Shown: positions 20,590 through 31,108 of the stretch, piece by piece
Layout of the letters: each line of letters opens with the position of its first letter
How positions within the stretch are numbered: the stretch's first letter is position 1
NCBI GenBank assembly: GCA_034440575.1
Contig: JAOTOL010001511.1
Location: 1 to 64,000, forward strand
DNA length: 64,000 bases
Direction: 5' to 3'
Origin: Imbricaverruca yamaguchii
Taxonomy: Eukaryota; Arthropoda; Thecostraca; Neoverrucidae
The notes under the pieces: generated by a model
The model's database searches: none
Seen by the model: only the letters and a program-made list of their open reading frames with translations
Told to the model about the DNA's origin: nothing
Made by a program: the position numbers and the translations under genes

Positions 20590-22560
20590 TCACTAACGCA
20601 GTCTCTCACTCACGGAAGGAGCAGTCTCAGGAAGAGTCAAGAAGACCGAAGAGGCCAGCTATATGACATACGCACAGAACCACCGGCAAAATGTGAGTGC
20701 CGTTGGTCTGCCATGCTTTCTTCCTTCTTCCAAACCTAATAACCAGACCGATCTCATTTCTATGATAGGTATTGCCTCCTAAACCTAATTCACCCTGCTG
20801 AAAGGAGCGACCCGTCTTTTGGGGTGGGGTGAAGGGACAAAGGTAACAAATTTGAGATGATGTGTGGGGGAGATATGTGTGTCACGACTGGTGGCGCCGA
20901 CGTCACACGCCTCGTAAAGAAGCGTAGGTTATGGGGAGGGGGGAGGTGTGTGCCAGGAGAGTTTGCCGGTCCTGTTGGCGCACGATGCATATACATGTAA
21001 ATATTTCATGATAGAAATTATCGGGCGCACCAGCAGCCGTTCAGCCTTTGACGAACAGAATTGGCGGTGAAAAGGAATATTCGAGGGGGGCTAACGATAG
21101 CGTGTGCTAACGATCAGGAATGATAAGCACAAATCGGTTGCTAACGTCCGTCCTGTATGACCACCGGGCCGGAGCGGGTCGTGAAAACGATCATCGCTCG
21201 GTTCGGTAGCACGCATGTCGAGAACTGCGCGCAACATCCGCCTCATACAAACATGCATGAGGGAGCGGCCGTTAAGGGAGGAACCACATTGCGTCCGTCG
21301 AGTTTGGCGCTGGGCAATATGATTCATAGGCAAAACACTGCCCGGTAATGAATCCGTCTCCGTTCCCACACAAGCCATAGCACCCCACAACACCCCACCC
21401 CACCAAACCACCGCACTCACACCCGCCACACCCCGACACCCCACCGACGGCGGAGCCGCTACGCCTACACTTCCATTGGGACTAAAGGTTTCTACTACGA
21501 GCCTGGAACCGTATCCGACCACAACCTCACGCTCCTCTGGCGACCCTCGCTCACCAATACCCCCTCTGGGTCAAATCTGGTCCGAACCTGGACACCGGTC
21601 AGGCGTTTGGCGGTCACCACAGCCGGCGCGGATTCGCCACGGCGGCAGTCCGCTGACCGCGGCGGCTACAGCCCAGGGCAGCTGTGAGTGGAACACAGCC
21701 GGCTCCGCCAGCTGGCCACGCACTGGCCCCGACGGATCAGGCCCTTCTGCGAGCGGTGACTTCCCCTCTGACTAACGCAAGTGGTTCCGGATACCGACGC
21801 CCGGTACGAATGTTGGCGGCTAATGGTCACCTAATGGCCGCGGCAGTGGCCGCCGCGACAGACGCGCCAACAGGATGGGATTCGATGGCGTGACAGTGCA
21901 TTGTTTCTGGACGCCAGCAAACACGCACTCAGTGGATCACACAGACAACTGGGACGCATCGTCGGTGGCGCGTCGACGCCGTCGGTTCGTGCCGCCGAAC
22001 AGCGCCCAGCCGCTCATGGAAATGTGTATTCTAGTGCGAGAAGTGGTCGCACGAAGTAAAACTCCGGACGGTTTCTAGTCAACCCGACTGTTTGTTTAGT
22101 TCGCGTACGCTACGAGTGGGATCGCCTCGCATGTCGTGAACAAAATCCACGTTATCGGACATGACGCTCAGTCACGTGCTCTAACTTCTTGAATTTGGTG
22201 GAAGCCTGTTTTGTTTTCGGAAACCGAATAATGAAGTACCAAGTCCATGCAAGCTCCATGTCTGGACACAATAAGTGAGTAGATAGAGGCCAAGGCCCCC
22301 GTGAGCACGACAAATAGCTGAATTCAGGATAAATGATAATATTAAATCACAAGTAGTGGTGGAGGCAGGAAGTTTGTCGAAATCGCCAATCAATGTAGTA
22401 ACCTTCCCACTCGGGCCTCTCGGGATCCTCATCCTCCTTAGTAAATGTGCTGGCTAGGCCGACCGACAAAATGTAAGTATTCATATGATGTGACAATAAC
22501 AAAATAATCGGTATATGTGGCACCGACTACGAATAAGGATCCGGCGTAAAAAGAGACGCA
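20590..22560. other. No gene supported; two strong splice-donor-like sites after AAAAT
   Basis: Short open frames only. GCAAAAT|GTGAGT at 20692/20693 and ACAAAAT|GTAAGT at 22472/22473 could be 5' exons whose ATG is split by an intron, but I find no matching second exon. Elsewhere in the stretch I see nothing that I can name. Confidence 0.3.
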
Positions 22561-22589
22561 ACCAATGTGGGACGTGGGCATGATCGTAG

Positions 22590-22745
22590 ACCGTGTGGAG
22601 GTTACGGTCCCTTTCAGCCTTTTGAATATGTGGAGGTCACGGTCCCTTTGAGCATCCCTAATTTGTGAAGGTAACGGCTACTTCGAGCATCTTCAATGTG
22701 TGGAGGTTATGGTCCGTGGAGGTTATGAGCTGTGGAGGTTATGGT
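22590..22745. repeat. Degenerate tandem repeat with TGTGGAGGTTAYGGTCC
   Basis: Five diverged units, each starting near GTGGAGGTTACGG or GTGGAGGTTATGG. The first three are about 50 bp apart and the last two are much shorter. Confidence 0.7.
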
Positions 22746-23277
22746 GCACACTTCGTTAGATGGTGCACGGCTATGTGATGGTGTTGCTCTATTTCCTTTT
22801 GCAACAATTGCATGCAAATCGCTTCTAATTATTTGCTTTTATTTATTTCGTTGGGCATTTAGTTGCTTCTTTGTATACTTGTATTAGCTACATCATGTCG
22901 AAAGGTTTAGTCCGGATCGCACCCATACCGACAAGGAAAATTTCCTCAAACTAACCTTTTCCCTGCCCTTCAGACTAATGTACGTGATGAAAGTATAGTG
23001 TCCAGGTATATTTCCATCGAAATTCCCTTTCCTTTCCCTCCCCTCACATAAAAATGAGACGTAGACTGTCATATGCATTCACGTCAGGCTGTACAGTATT
23101 GTTTTTCATTTGCACTATTACTGTCATTTCACATAGAACGCTTCAAATCACGGCCGGGTCTTTGAGAAAAAAAATATGCCCCGGACACCCGTGGCTGTAA
23201 TGTATTGATTCCTATATGCTGGAACAAATTATATTTCGAATCATGTAAAATGGTTTTCGGCCAAGTTATCTAGACCC
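22745..23277. other. No gene seen
   Basis: AT-rich, no repeat or coding signal recognised. Confidence 0.35.
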
Positions 23278-23290
23278 TAAGCAATGAGCT

Positions 23291-23398
23291 TTGTTTATTG
23301 GTTGGTTCACGACACACTTTATGCACATTCACGGCTAATGGCGCCGCCCACACTGTTTCGCCGGTGGGCCGCGGGATTGGGAAATGTCTTGAGTGGCG
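23291..23398 (-). mobile_element. SINE family A, 5' truncated, with target duplication
   Basis: The minus strand reads CGCCACTCAAGACATTTCCC, the body with GGCGCCATTAGCCGTGAATG, and the end TTCACGACA... reversed as GTGTCGTGAACCAACCAATA. A perfect 13-bp direct repeat, TAAGCAATGAGCT, flanks it (23278-23290 and 23399-23411), which fixes both ends and shows retroposition. Confidence 0.92.
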
Positions 23399-23568
23399 TA
23401 AGCAATGAGCTGCCTCGATCAAGCGGCCTTTGGAGAATCTTTGCACAATTGACATTTAATGGATAGATCAACTCGTAAGGCTACTAAAATCGTCGGCATC
23501 GATAATGTTGCTGATTCGGCATTGTACCACCACTCAACACACCAACACTTGTACCGTAATTATTGCAT

Positions 23569-23746
23569 TGCGTGAGACGAAATGTACGACCCTCAATATA
23601 CCAGGAGGCGCTGAGTCTACATCAAAAGTAGCGTTAGGGATTACTATGTTACTCAACGTTTCGGCCAGGGGCCATCGTCACGATGGCCCCTTGCCCCATC
23701 GTCTAAAACCCAGGAGCACTTAAGAGCCATTCTTCGTTGTATTAAA
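23569..23746 (-). mobile_element. 178-bp Penelope/retrozyme-like element with 14-bp target duplication
   Basis: On the minus strand it starts TTTAATACAACGAAGAATGG and ends CATTTCGTCTCACGCA. Perfect 14-bp repeats, CGTAATTATTGCAT, flank it (23555-23568, 23747-23760). Inside is GTGACGATGGCCCCTGGCC followed by GAAACGTTG. This resembles the core of a hammerhead ribozyme (CUGANGA, short stem II, GAAA), as known in Penelope-like elements and in the small animal retrozymes derived from them. In this copy the first C of CUGACGA is G, which would be expected to stop cleavage. Related copies lie at 46400-46697 and at 54316. It has no coding capacity. Confidence 0.75.
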
Positions 23747-23769
23747 CGTAATTATTGCATCACCGGATG

Positions 23770-24330
23770 CTTAGCTCGCCGAGTACCTGATTTTTAATTG
23801 TCCATGATTGCTTGGATGTTGGTAGCGACGCTATCGACTATCGTATATGCATTGATCCCTAAGTTGTAATGTGTAGAGTGCCGGACCAATTCATCCTAGA
23901 CATTAGATGTTGGTATTACAGTTTGTCATCCTCAAATACCATCCATCCGTTCGCTTTATAACGTCTGCAAGTCCTTTATTGGATCCACGCCTTCTCATAC
24001 AAGAGTTCCGTTTAATGGAGGAAAGACGGCGCCGTTCCCTGTCCGACGATCAGCGATAGCCTCGCTGACGGGAAGCCGAAGACTGGTGACCTTGCCTCTC
24101 GCCTCCAATACTGACCCAACGTCAGTGACATTCCTGAAGCACAACATACGAGCGATAACCTCGCTGACTAGTTGAAGGCTGATGGCCTTGCCTCTCGCCT
24201 CTAATATTGGCCCGGTGTGAGCAGCATTCACTCAAGCATGCACAGCAGCCGGCCCGATCAAGCCCGACGCCGGCGTCAGCTGACTTAGTTGGGGCTTGGC
24301 TGTGGGTAATTGGTAATCACCTGTGGGGGA
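23770..24330. other. No gene seen; diverged ~90-bp duplication at 24030-24225
   Basis: Two blocks share CGATARCCTCGCTGAC and CTTGCCTCTCGCCTC (24049-24105 and 24154-24205). Nothing else recognised. Confidence 0.5.
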
Positions 24331-24334
24331 CTGA

Positions 24335-24615
24335 GCCGCTGCACCTGTGACGTCATACGGTGGCGGGCTAGCTGTACCGCTACACCTGTGACGTCATGCA
24401 GTGGCAGGCTAGCTGTACCGCTACACCTGTGACGTCATACAGTGGCGGGCTAGCTGTACCGCTACACCTGTGACGTCATGCAGTGGCGGCTAGCTGTACC
24501 GCTACACCTGTGACGTCATACAGTGGCGGGCTAGCTGTACCGCTACACCTGTGACGTCATGCAGTGGCAGGCTAGCTGTACCGCTACACCTGTGACGTCA
24601 TGCAGTGGGAGGCTA
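24335..24615. repeat. 41-bp minisatellite, 7 units, each with a TGACGTCA palindrome
   Basis: The unit contains GCTAGCTGTACCGCTACACC, then TGTGACGTCATRCAGTGGC. TGACGTCA, the consensus cAMP-response element bound by CREB/ATF proteins, is kept in all seven units (first two at 24348-24355 and 24389-24396, then every 40-41 bp). GCTAGC is a second palindrome in the unit. Confidence 0.95.
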
Positions 24616-24619
24616 GCTG

Positions 24620-25300
24620 AGGAACTATGTTTATAGAATTGGTCACAATTTGCTTGCGCTACCCTGTAGGGAATTGCACGACCGTATCTGATCTCAGCCG
24701 GTGGAGTTCGTCCCCTACCCGTGCAGAAATGGGGCTGAGCTAGCGGAATGATATTAAAATTAACACTCGGCAGCACTGCAGGCCTCCGGCCCTTCCATAT
24801 CCCCGTTGGCGTCGAGGGTGTGTCAGGTGGTGGGAGAAGGGGCACAGGGGTATGTCCCACACGGAACGATAGACCCTTCTAATCGAGAAAGAGCTCCACT
24901 CCGAGGAGACTGGAGTGCATCCCCTTCCCTCCCGCTCAGCGAACATTTCAGTTAAACGCCCCACCTCCCTGGAAATACAAGGAATCCCGATGAGAAGTTC
25001 GAGATCACCCATCCCCCCGCACACTTAATTTTTCAGTTGAAGACGCCAACGGGTCTCTCTAGAGACGTCAGGTCCGGAAATAATAGTGGCCGTGCTTCGT
25101 GCATGGCATCGGCGGAAAATGTGCGTAGCAAACTCTTCTTGGTGTACCTACTACTACCATTTGATGTGCTGCTTTCGTCACTTCGTTGGCTTTCGTCGAA
25201 TACCTTACCTGCCAGAAACCATTTCAATACCGTGAACCACTCGCAAAAAAAATTTCCTGGGCGCATACCGGACACCCGAGGACGCACTAGGGAGATCACA
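24620..25300. other. No gene seen
   Basis: Open frames up to about 137 codons on the minus strand lack recognisable motifs. No splice-supported model. Confidence 0.35.
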
Positions 25301-25545
25301 GGAAGCGTCTCCGCCAGCATACCCGGCAGCGTTTTCGCCAACATCCCCGATATCATCTCCATCAACATCTCCGACAGCGTCTTCGCCAACATCCCCAGTA
25401 TAATCTTCATCCTCACCGAAAGCGTCTTCGCCAACATCCCCGACATCGTCTTCCCGGTGTCATTTCCGTCAACCTCACCGGTATCATCTCCGCCAACATC
25501 CCAGCATCATCTCCATCGACATCCCCGGCAGTGTCCCCGCCGGCT
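25300..25545. repeat. Degenerate tandem repeat with TCTTCGCCAACATCCCCGAC
   Basis: About ten diverged units of roughly 24-27 bp with CGCCAACATCCCCG, CATCAACATCTCCG and similar variants. It reads as repeated ASIPGSVFANIPDI-like text in one frame, which is a product of the repeat rather than evidence for a protein. Confidence 0.75.
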
Positions 25546-25614
25546 TCTCCTGCAGCCCCCCCCCATCCCCCTCCCCGGTAGCCGTCACCAGTGCAGTCTC
25601 TGCCCCAGTGACCT

Positions 25615-26460
25615 GGCGGGCTGACCTTGACCCGCACACCGACTGCCGGCGGCGGCGGCGGCGGCGCGCAGGCGGTGGCGCGCAGGCGGCGCGTCGGCGA
25701 CGGCGCCGATCGATAGCGTCGCGCGGCGTCTGTGTCAGAGCCCGTCGGCGCCGACTGGCGGCGCGACTAGGCCGAGTGGCGGACGGCGGCGGCACAGAGG
25801 TGTGACCGACCGACGAGCGGCCACGGCGACGGCGGCGGCGGCGGCTCAGCAGTCAGCAGGTGAGCGACTCGCCGCCCGCGGCCGGCCCCCACACCCCCGC
25901 AGTGGCCGGCATCGCCGTACGCCAGGGGGCGCCGTACCGCTGCTGTCTGTCATAGATCGACGCCCTGCTGTCTGACGGCAGATCTCCGGCGTGGGGTTTG
26001 TTAGCGAGCTGTCGGTTTCAGACTACTAAGCAGATCAGCTTCTCTGACCGGAGTTTGGCGTCTTGCGACGAGAAGGGTTGGTTCGGCTCGTTCGTGACCT
26101 GGGTCAGCCTCGGTGTTCGTCTTGCCACGGCGTTTGGTTGGCACCAGCCCGTCCCCGCACATTCAGACGTGCGTCCGCCCCCTTGGCCGGCGCGGGCGTG
26201 TTCTCTGGTCGGGCTGTCGCTGAGGTCCGGCTCGGGCGGACTCTCCCGCGGCGGGCTTGCGCGCGGCCTGCCTTTGTGGCGTCGGGGCGCCAGCTGACTG
26301 CAGTGCAGCGACGCGCCAATCGTGATTTGGCAGCCCGCCAGTGGCGGCGCGTCGCCGCCGACCGCCGCAGAACATGGCTGCCTCCACCCTGGGCGCGCGC
26401 CTCCACCCTAGGCACGCACATCGAGGCGAGAGCTGAAGCTGCGGTTGGTTGATCTAGCAC
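25615..26460. other. CpG-rich, GC-rich segment without recognisable gene
   Basis: Runs of GGCGGC and many CpGs, especially 25650-25860 and 26240-26430. It includes GCCAGTGGCGGCGCGTCG, close to CCCAATGGCGGCGCGTGT in the CpG-rich segment at 55.25 kb. Such segments often mark promoters, but neither TATA, donor nor coding exon is evident. Confidence 0.45.
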
Positions 26461-26476
26461 GCCATCAGCGGAGTGG

Positions 26477-26534
26477 ATGGGCGCTGTATGACCGAAGCAG
26501 TCGATGCGCCCCTAAGCCTAAATAACCAACCAAC
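26477..26534 (+). mobile_element. 58-bp hairpin retroposon, copy 1, with 14-bp target duplication
   Basis: Starts ATGGGCGCTGTATGACC, then GTCGATGCGCCCC, and ends CTAAATAACCAACCAAC. GGGCGC and GCGCCC form a 6-bp stem. CATCAGMGGAGTGG repeats flank it (26463-26476, 26535-26548; one mismatch). Five copies in the window begin at the same base. Confidence 0.85.
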
Positions 26535-26549
26535 CATCAGAGGAGTGGT

Positions 26550-27400
26550 ATTCTCGCGCTAGTGATGTCAAACTAAGCACCCTCGTTCTACGACTATGTG
26601 GACCGTGCTGGGGCTGTAATGCAGCCGACTAACGTGTCTCTGATGGTCGACAGACGGCAATAATCATTTGTTGACTCGCGTGAGAGAAGTTCTGGCTCGC
26701 ATTGAGTTGGATATCTGGTAAATGTTCAGCTCATTTCTAGATGGTTGATCATGTCGCTTTTCTAGCCATCAAAGGACAGAATGGGTTCTGGGACTACCTA
26801 TAACGTTGCGAGCAGTGGTCGTAATTTACCACACACATATATGTGGGTGAATACATCGATATCAACGTGTATATTCTCGGCACAAAACTGCAGTTCTTAA
26901 CTTTCACGCCAACTGGCACCACTTATTTTGGCTATAATCAAGGGTTGAATTCGAAGCATTGATATGCAGATGGAACTGAAATAACGCAAAATTTCCGATC
27001 TCTAGCAGGAGTCACGTTTTGCGTTTCCGTTTGCTCATATTTGCATGACAGTGTACTTATTTTGGCCGTTACCGGGTACGTTTTACCAGGTGCCTGGGCG
27101 TCCCGAATACCTGTACCTGATTCACAAAGTTCACTAAGAGCATTGTGAGTGATCACTCCCGAATGCTCGGACCCATCCAGCCACAACGTGCTAAAACACC
27201 CCAGATTAATTTCCATCCACTAATGCATTCGGCTGCCAATTTTGCATTTGCTGCATATTCTGCTCAGTTGCCTAATCAGCCTACTACTTCTATTTGCATC
27301 AAAGCCGATAAATTACAACGCCAAACTTGTTGGAAATTATTCCAATAACTATGTTGTGCAGATTATCAAATTATTTGGCACCTCCCATTAATCTAACGCA
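26550..27400. other. No gene seen
   Basis: No repeats or coding signals that I can support. Open frames are short. Confidence 0.35.
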
Positions 27401-28300
27401 GCGTATAGAAGAGCCTCCATTACCCCTCCAGAAAAACCCCTGCTGACTGAAACTCGTGTGAAATGGCATCTCCGAATATCTTGGAAACAACCATTGATCG
27501 GCACTGCCACCACTACCTAGAGGCAAGTCCCCGGCGACTGCCCCCCAAGTCCGTCACCCCTGACCCGTCAAACAAAACTGTCGAAATTCCCTGGATCATG
27601 AGGAAGTTTAGTGGATCCACCAAGTCCATCGCTCGCTCCATGCTTTAGTATTCTAACTTCTCGATGACACGCTGAATAAGCACCTTCATCACCCAAAAAT
27701 CCATATTGCCATCCCCGAATTAGCACCTCCGTCACCCATTAGACTTCCTCGTGATACCTGTGAATCAGCACTTCATCGTTCGAGACACAAGGTACGTGAA
27801 GCGGCCTCGAATCGGAACCTCCACCAGAATGTCCGGACAAATCCCCGATCATGACGATGGATTGGTCCCATTTGGCATCTCCATCAAACCCCTCCCCCTC
27901 CCGATAAATTCCCGTCGTCGCCACTGAATCGGCACCTCCACCTTTGCTCCGATCCGCACGGCTGGTGCTAGTTGGAGTCAGCTGGCATTACCGACATCGG
28001 AAAATCTGAATTAGTTTGATCATGAGGACTTTGATCATACACGGAATAATCCTGTTGACAACTTCATCTGCGAATGCAGGATGTTCCCACACCCGCCCCA
28101 ATGGTGGGATGTGGAAAAAGAGTCTGAAATAATCCGAGCGCGTCCCACCCTTCCAGCCCCCCCCCCCACCCCCCCCACCCTTCCAGCCCCCCACCCCAAC
28201 CTCACTAACCGAACACATCTCCATATTTTCTCGGATCAACGCTGAGAGACAGCTACCAATATCCTGACACCCTCATTTTACTTGAGTGAATTCGGCATCC
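27400..28300. repeat. Decayed periodic array with GAATCGGCACCTCCATCACC-like blocks
   Basis: Blocks such as GAATTAGCACCTCCGTCACC (27717), GAATCAGCACTTCATC (27770), GAATCGGAACCTCCACC (27808), TTGGCATCTCCATC (27867) and GAATCGGCACCTCCACC (27926) recur every 40-60 bp, with others at 27460, 27495, 27678 and 28280. The text between blocks is not conserved. Confidence 0.55.
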
Positions 28301-28484
28301 TCCCCTCTACACCTCCACACACACACAATAGTTATCAAAGAACATCATGTGCGAGTATGTCAAGTGCCGTGTGCTCTACCCGCGACGTCCAACCAGATGT
28401 TTTTGTTTTTGTTTTTGCGCGACGCTAACCTAGGCACACACTTTGGATAGCTTGGTACCAAATCAGGCAAATTTCAGTTGGCTA

Positions 28485-29240
28485 TTGGCAGCATTATAGT
28501 TTAAAAAGGAACGATATTTGCAACATCCGAAACATTTATGCTTTAGAGCATGCATTAAAGACATATTCCCATTAAAAAGGTCGGTGACATTGTATGTTTT
28601 TTATCTTTGTTTTAATTCAGTGCATTTTAAATCCTAGCAAGCACCAAGTTTCATTCCAGACACATGACCTCCGTTGGCTCGGTGCATTAAATATGAAGAA
28701 AATCGGCACTCTAGGTGGTTTTCCTGCCAGCGAGGTAATCAAGCTGCAACAGGGCTTCTCTTGCGCTTGGATTCATTTTTACGGGAGAATATACGGTCAG
28801 GCTTAACGAGGATGCAATTTGTTCTAATGAACAGCCATGGGTGGGGAAGTTTGAACAGTATTGGTGATGCCCAATGCATGAAGGCAATGGATGAGTGCTG
28901 CCAATTTGGTTAGTGGGTCGCACCCCATAGGGCTTCATGTTGAGATAACAATAATATTTTCCTTGGTTGGAAAGATGGCCGGATTCAGGCCCTACCAAAA
29001 CTATAGGAAAGTCTACTCCCCATGACAAACTGCAATTAAATTACAGTTTACTATACTCCTATTGGTAGTATTATGGTTTAAAAATGAACGATATTTGCCA
29101 CGTCAGAAATATTGAGATGTTTTAGAGCCTGCATTGCATACATATTCCCATAAAATTATATATCGGTAACTTTGTATTGTTTTAATTCAGTGTATTTTAA
29201 ATTATAGCACGCAACAAATTTAATTCCAGACACATGACAA
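28485..29240. repeat. Diverged direct repeat, about 180 bp, at 28485-28672 and 29062-29237
   Basis: Both blocks contain AACGATATTTGC, a CATATTCCCATAAA-like stretch, GTTTTAATTCAGTG and ATTCCAGACACATGAC, in the same order. The sequence between (28680-29060) is unique and has no supported gene. Confidence 0.75.
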
Positions 29241-29850
29241 TACCATATTGGCATATAGAGACAGCATGGAGCGGCTCGGCATTCCGTGGGCAACATATGG
29301 GTTTCAATCACACACGAACCGTGTATGTCCCATTCTGATTGGTGCATGTCCTGAAGTTGGGTTGAGTTTTGAAAAATATAAGCATTCATGCATGATGTCA
29401 CGACTTCACCACGAACGTGCTACATTTGACCCAGGTCAATTGCAACAGTGGAAGTGACATTTTCAACGCCACAATGAGGTGCCAGATAAAAGGAGCTAAA
29501 AAAGGTGGATTGATGGACAAAACCGCAAGCAGTATAATGACTCATTGCAACATTCGGTAGTTATCGTCAAGCCTGTTTTTTTTTAAACGTCGCACTTGAT
29601 CCCGTTGTCCCCATTTTAATGATGACGTCACGGACGTGTACGCCAAGCATTGCGAGAAATGCAGGTCATTCCATGCAATAAATATAACCTGCCAGGAAGC
29701 AAATATAGGCCTAGCTGAAGAGAAAACAATGCCGGTACTCCGTGAGGTGGCTGTGCCGCCGACTGGTTTAGCAATGCATACAATGCAGCAGCAATGCAAC
29801 GCATGGTAATGTTGAGCAATGTGGGAATATTTAGGAATGTAGAGTCTATC
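29240..29850. other. No gene seen
   Basis: No recognised protein, RNA or repeat. Confidence 0.35.
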
Positions 29851-30290
29851 CACTACAGCCGGCGGCTGCCCACCAGTGTGGTCAGGTGACCTTCAGACAC
29901 GGTGGTGCCCTACACGTGGTGTTCTGTCTGTGTCGGAGAGCGGCTATCCACTACAGCCGGCGGCTGCCCGCCAGTGTGGTCAGGTGACCATCAGACACGG
30001 TGGTGCCCTACACGTGGTGTTCTGTCTGTGTCGGAGAGCGGCTAGGGCTGCCCGCCAGTGTGGTCAGGTGACCTTCAGACACGGCGGTGCCCTACACGTG
30101 GTGTTCTGTCTGTGTCGGAGAGCGGCTATCCACTACAGCCGGCGGCTCTGCCGCCAGTGTGGTCAGGTGACCATCAGACACGGCGGTGCCCTACACGTGG
30201 TGTTCTGTCTGTGTCGGAGAGCGGCTAGGGCTGCCCACCAGTGTGGTCAGGTGACCTTCAGACACGGCGGTGCCCCTACACGTTCGGCGT
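29850..30290. repeat. Tandem repeat of about 92 bp, five units in two alternating forms
   Basis: Units contain CCAGTGTGGTCAGGTGACC, TCAGACACGG and CTACACGTGGTGTTCTGTCT. Long units carry ATCCACTACAGCCGGCGGCT, while short units have GGGCT in its place. The order is long, long, short, long, short, so the array grew by copying pairs. Confidence 0.9.
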
Positions 30291-30961
30291 GACACTGGCT
30301 GACCGGCGACCGCCGCCGGCTGTACGGCTGGCGCCTGGCGCGCAGACTGTGCCGCATCGCACGTCACGCGCCGCCTGGCCGCGGGTCCGGACCGGGCGGC
30401 GGCCGCGAGGGCACCGGCGGGCCCGAGGAGCCTGAGGAAGGTCGCGCCAGGGTCACGGTCGCGTGCCCTGGGGCGCACCTGACCGTGGGGCACGTCAGCG
30501 CCTGCAGATGGTGGCAGATGGTGCAGATGGTGGTGCAGACGTGCGGAGTGGCGTCTGACTCGGCCACACCACAGATACACCACACTCTCGGCCGAGATGG
30601 GATCACGTGACGGGCCGTGGCTGGGAGCAGCCGAGGCCATGACGCTTCCCACTGGGAGACCACAAGGCGGCTGCAGGCGGTGCCGTTTTTCCTGGGTTGT
30701 TCAGCTGATATTGCGCCGGCCTCTGGGCTTCCAGTCCTGAAGTGTCAGGCAGGGTGTAGCTCGCCACACGCGGTTGCAGAAAGACACTCTCTGGAAGGGC
30801 AAGATGGCGGCTGATCAAATGAAGCCAGCGGTTCGGCAACTGGGTGGTGGTGTCCGAACACTGGCACGTTAAGCTGTCGGTGAAAAATTCTGCCATCAGA
30901 TTGGCATTGTTCGGTTGGTGTGTTGGGTTTAGGGCCTACACCAGCCTTACACAACAGCCTC
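30290..30961. other. GC-rich then mixed sequence, no gene supported
   Basis: CpG-rich to about 30600. AAGATGGCGGC at 30800-30810 matches a YY1-type motif, but there is no promoter evidence around it. The text near 30917-30940 (minus: GGCCCTAAACCCAACACACC) resembles the tail of the 58-bp retroposon and may be a relic. Confidence 0.3.
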
Positions 30962-30969
30962 AGTCTAGC

Positions 30970-31050
30970 GGGAGGGTCTATAATGCCCACTTTTTTGCCC
31001 TATTCACAACCTCGGTAATTATGAAGCGATTGGAGATGAAAGGTGCTGTA

Positions 31051-31108
<58 letters not shown>

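Noticed and set aside
21091..21522. 143-codon minus frame as a gene
   Set aside because: No motif, no splice or promoter support, composition as expected by chance at this GC content.
23569..23746. Protein-coding or structural RNA gene
   Set aside because: No ORF; perfect target duplications and further copies show a mobile element.
30800..30812. YY1-site promoter
   Set aside because: A single AAGATGGCGGC word without initiator, exon or CpG peak around it.
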